Source of the DNA: Chamaelirium japonicum
Taxonomy: Eukaryota; Streptophyta; Magnoliopsida; Liliales; Melanthiaceae
Assembly (NCBI GenBank): GCA_947650365.1
Contig: OX393549.1
Span: 81,683,819 to 81,747,818, forward strand
Reading direction: 5' to 3'
DNA length: 64,000 nucleotides
Shown piece after piece: positions 62,406-64,000 of the stretch (position 1 is its first letter; each line of letters opens with the position of its first letter). Below the pieces are notes generated by a model, which was given only the letters and a program-made list of their open reading frames with translations, did no database searches and was not told the origin of the DNA. The translations under genes and the position numbers were made by a program.

Positions 62406-63120
62406 CGTTTCAGCCGCCCGCCGTCCGCACCAGGCCGCCGCCGCAGCCGCCCGCCGTCCCCACCCAGCCGCCCGCAGCCGCCCACCGTCTCCCACCTTCC
62501 CCGCGCCGTCCACGCCGCGTCGCCCCGTGCCGTCCACACCACCCGGCCGTCCCCGCCGTCCGCACCACCCGTCGCCATCTCCGGCGACCGGACTTCCACC
62601 TAACCCCCCCGACCCCGAGCTCCCCCTCCCCCTCCCTTGCCCCCCCGACCACCTGCAACATGCAACAAAAGTTACAGAGCAGAGAGAGAAAAAAAAGATG
62701 GCTGAGGTGGCAATCACGGATCCATCGCAAACCGTTAAAATCAGAATGCGTGCAATGCACTCATGTGATATTTGAATCGTGTGACCACAATTCACTCACA
62801 ACCTGATCAACGGTCATCATTTCTTCCGACCCCCTACAAGACAAAAAAAAAATCCCTTTCTCCCGACCCCATACACGACAAAAAAAAAACCATCCCATCT
62901 ACCGACCCGCTAAAGACAAAAAGACTGAGTGGCTCAGATCACAGCCCTTTGATTCGGGCCGGGTGTACTGCATTCTCACGATGATTCCATCGTGTGGTTT
63001 CGATTTCATTGCATGTAATCAAATGGTCAGCATTTCTACCGACCCCCACTAGGAGAAAACCCCACCAACCACCCCGGGTGCTCTTGGGTCTACCCCGGGA
63101 GGCTCCCTGTACACTTCTAC
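62406..63120. other. Non-coding, GC-rich then AT-rich
   Basis: A CCGCCG-rich stretch to about 62640, then sequence with repeated gaccccctacaagacaaaaa-like units at about 62825-62920. No gene recognised. Confidence 0.4.
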
Positions 63121-63535
63121 CGACCCGCCAAAACCCAACCTGGGTTTTTGCAAAAAACTCCTCAGTCCTAAAATTTCTGCCCAGAACCCCTTTTATCACT
63201 TTTTGAAAATAAACCTAGCCCATGATTTTTTACAAAAAACTCCCAGCCACCCAGAATCTTTGACTAAACCCCCTTGCTCTTGATTTTTTACACAAAATTG
63301 ACCCAAATTTTTACACATAACCCCTTACCTAAGATTTTTGCACAAAACCCCCCTTACCCCTAACTTTTTGCACAGAACCCCCTACCTCTGACACTTTGCA
63401 CCGCCTGCCCCATGATTTTTGGCACGAACCACCCCTGCTTCTAACTTTTTACACAAAACCCCCTGCCCTGACTTTTTGCACAAAACCCCCTATCCCTAAT
63501 TTTTTTTTACCAACGCCCCCTAGGTTTTTTAGCCC
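63121..63535. repeat. Degenerate 25-30 bp repeat
   Basis: About a dozen loose copies of a unit like tttttgcacaaaaccccct, probably an old tandem array. Confidence 0.65.
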
Positions 63536-63619
63536 GAACCGACTTGCTTGCAGCTATTTTTGTGACCCCAGTCAACTAGGTTACCACCTACCCAACTGGG
63601 AGGGGGTAACACACCAGCA

Positions 63620-64000
63620 GTCGACCCCAGACAGGGGGTCGGCAGGCAGACGACGGTCGGCCCCTCGCAACGGGTCGGCAGACAGACGACGGTCGGCCCC
63701 GCGCAACGGGTCGGCAGACAGACAACGGTCGACCCCACGCAACGGGTCGGCAGACAGACGATGGTCGGCCCCGGACAGGGGGTCGGCATACAGGCAGCTG
63801 TCAACCCCGGCAGGGGGTCGGCAGGCAGACAACAGTTGGTCCCGTGCAACAGGTCAGCAGACAGACGATGGTCGGCCCCACGCAATGGGTCGGCAGACGC
63901 ACACCCGGCCGACTCCTGGCAGGGAGTCGGTGGGCCCAACGGTCAGCCTCACGTAGCAGGTCAACAGACAGATGACGACCAACCCCGGACAAAGGATCGA
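63620..64000. repeat. 36-bp tandem repeat running off the window
   Basis: cgggtcggcagacagacgac recurs every 36 bp (63672, 63708, 63744, 63780 and on), about ten copies, with caacgggtcgg / cagggggtcgg variants. The array continues past the right edge. Confidence 0.93.

Noticed and set aside
61911-62806. Ser/Leu- and Arg/Glu-rich frames as low-complexity proteins
   Set aside because: They coincide with poly-C, (CA)n and (GA)n simple repeats.

Overview
This is nuclear DNA from a flowering plant. The evidence is an intron-containing FAR1-RELATED SEQUENCE gene, Ty1/copia and Ty3/gypsy Tat-type retrotransposons with plant primer sites, plant hAT and Mutator-like transposons, and an old insertion of plastid rRNA-operon DNA. 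I cannot name the species. Nothing bacterial (operons, CRISPR) was seen. The window is gene-poor and transposon-rich; the one convincing intact host gene is an FRS11-like gene at 11.46-13.90 kb on the plus strand.

Layout. 0-2.6 kb: T/C-rich sequence and a decayed hAT transposon (BED finger plus DUF659). 3.1-4.5 kb: inverted, diverged plastid rrn23/trnA(UGC) DNA. 4.7-6.3 kb: unassigned. 6.38-10.99 kb: a broken copia element on the minus strand, with unusual TA...CA LTR ends and a nested Mutator-like MITE. 11.0-14.4 kb: the FRS11-like gene. 14.6-37.4 kb: a chain of DNA transposons almost all bounded by long (TA)n arrays. The chain holds two large Mutator-like elements (15.47-24.82 kb and about 25.99-34.01 kb). 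Each has long inverted terminal arms, a FAR1-type transposase gene on the minus strand and captured pieces of host genes (a LITTLE ZIPPER gene in the first; a DUF4378-type gene and a DGAT3 gene in the second). Around and between them lie about nine hairpin MITEs, most of them ending in the same (TA)n and (CT)n tracts.

37.7-40.0 kb: a 1.65-kb non-coding inverted-repeat element and a hAT MITE. 40.21-56.44 kb: a broken 16.2-kb Ty3/gypsy Tat-lineage element on the plus strand, with a second RNase H and an antisense frame resembling plant mobile domain proteins. 57.15 kb to the right edge: the left LTR, primer site and gag of another Tat-like element, then tandem repeats of 200, about 98 and 36 bp and low-complexity DNA.

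How the pieces relate. The two FAR1-type transposases, the shared GAGAGAGGAATG-like terminus and the shared (TA)n flanks suggest one family of microsatellite-targeting Mutator-like transposons, with autonomous-type, gene-capturing and hairpin MITE members. The FRS11-like host gene beside them is a domesticated relative of the same transposase family and itself carries a (TA)n array just upstream of its coding sequence.
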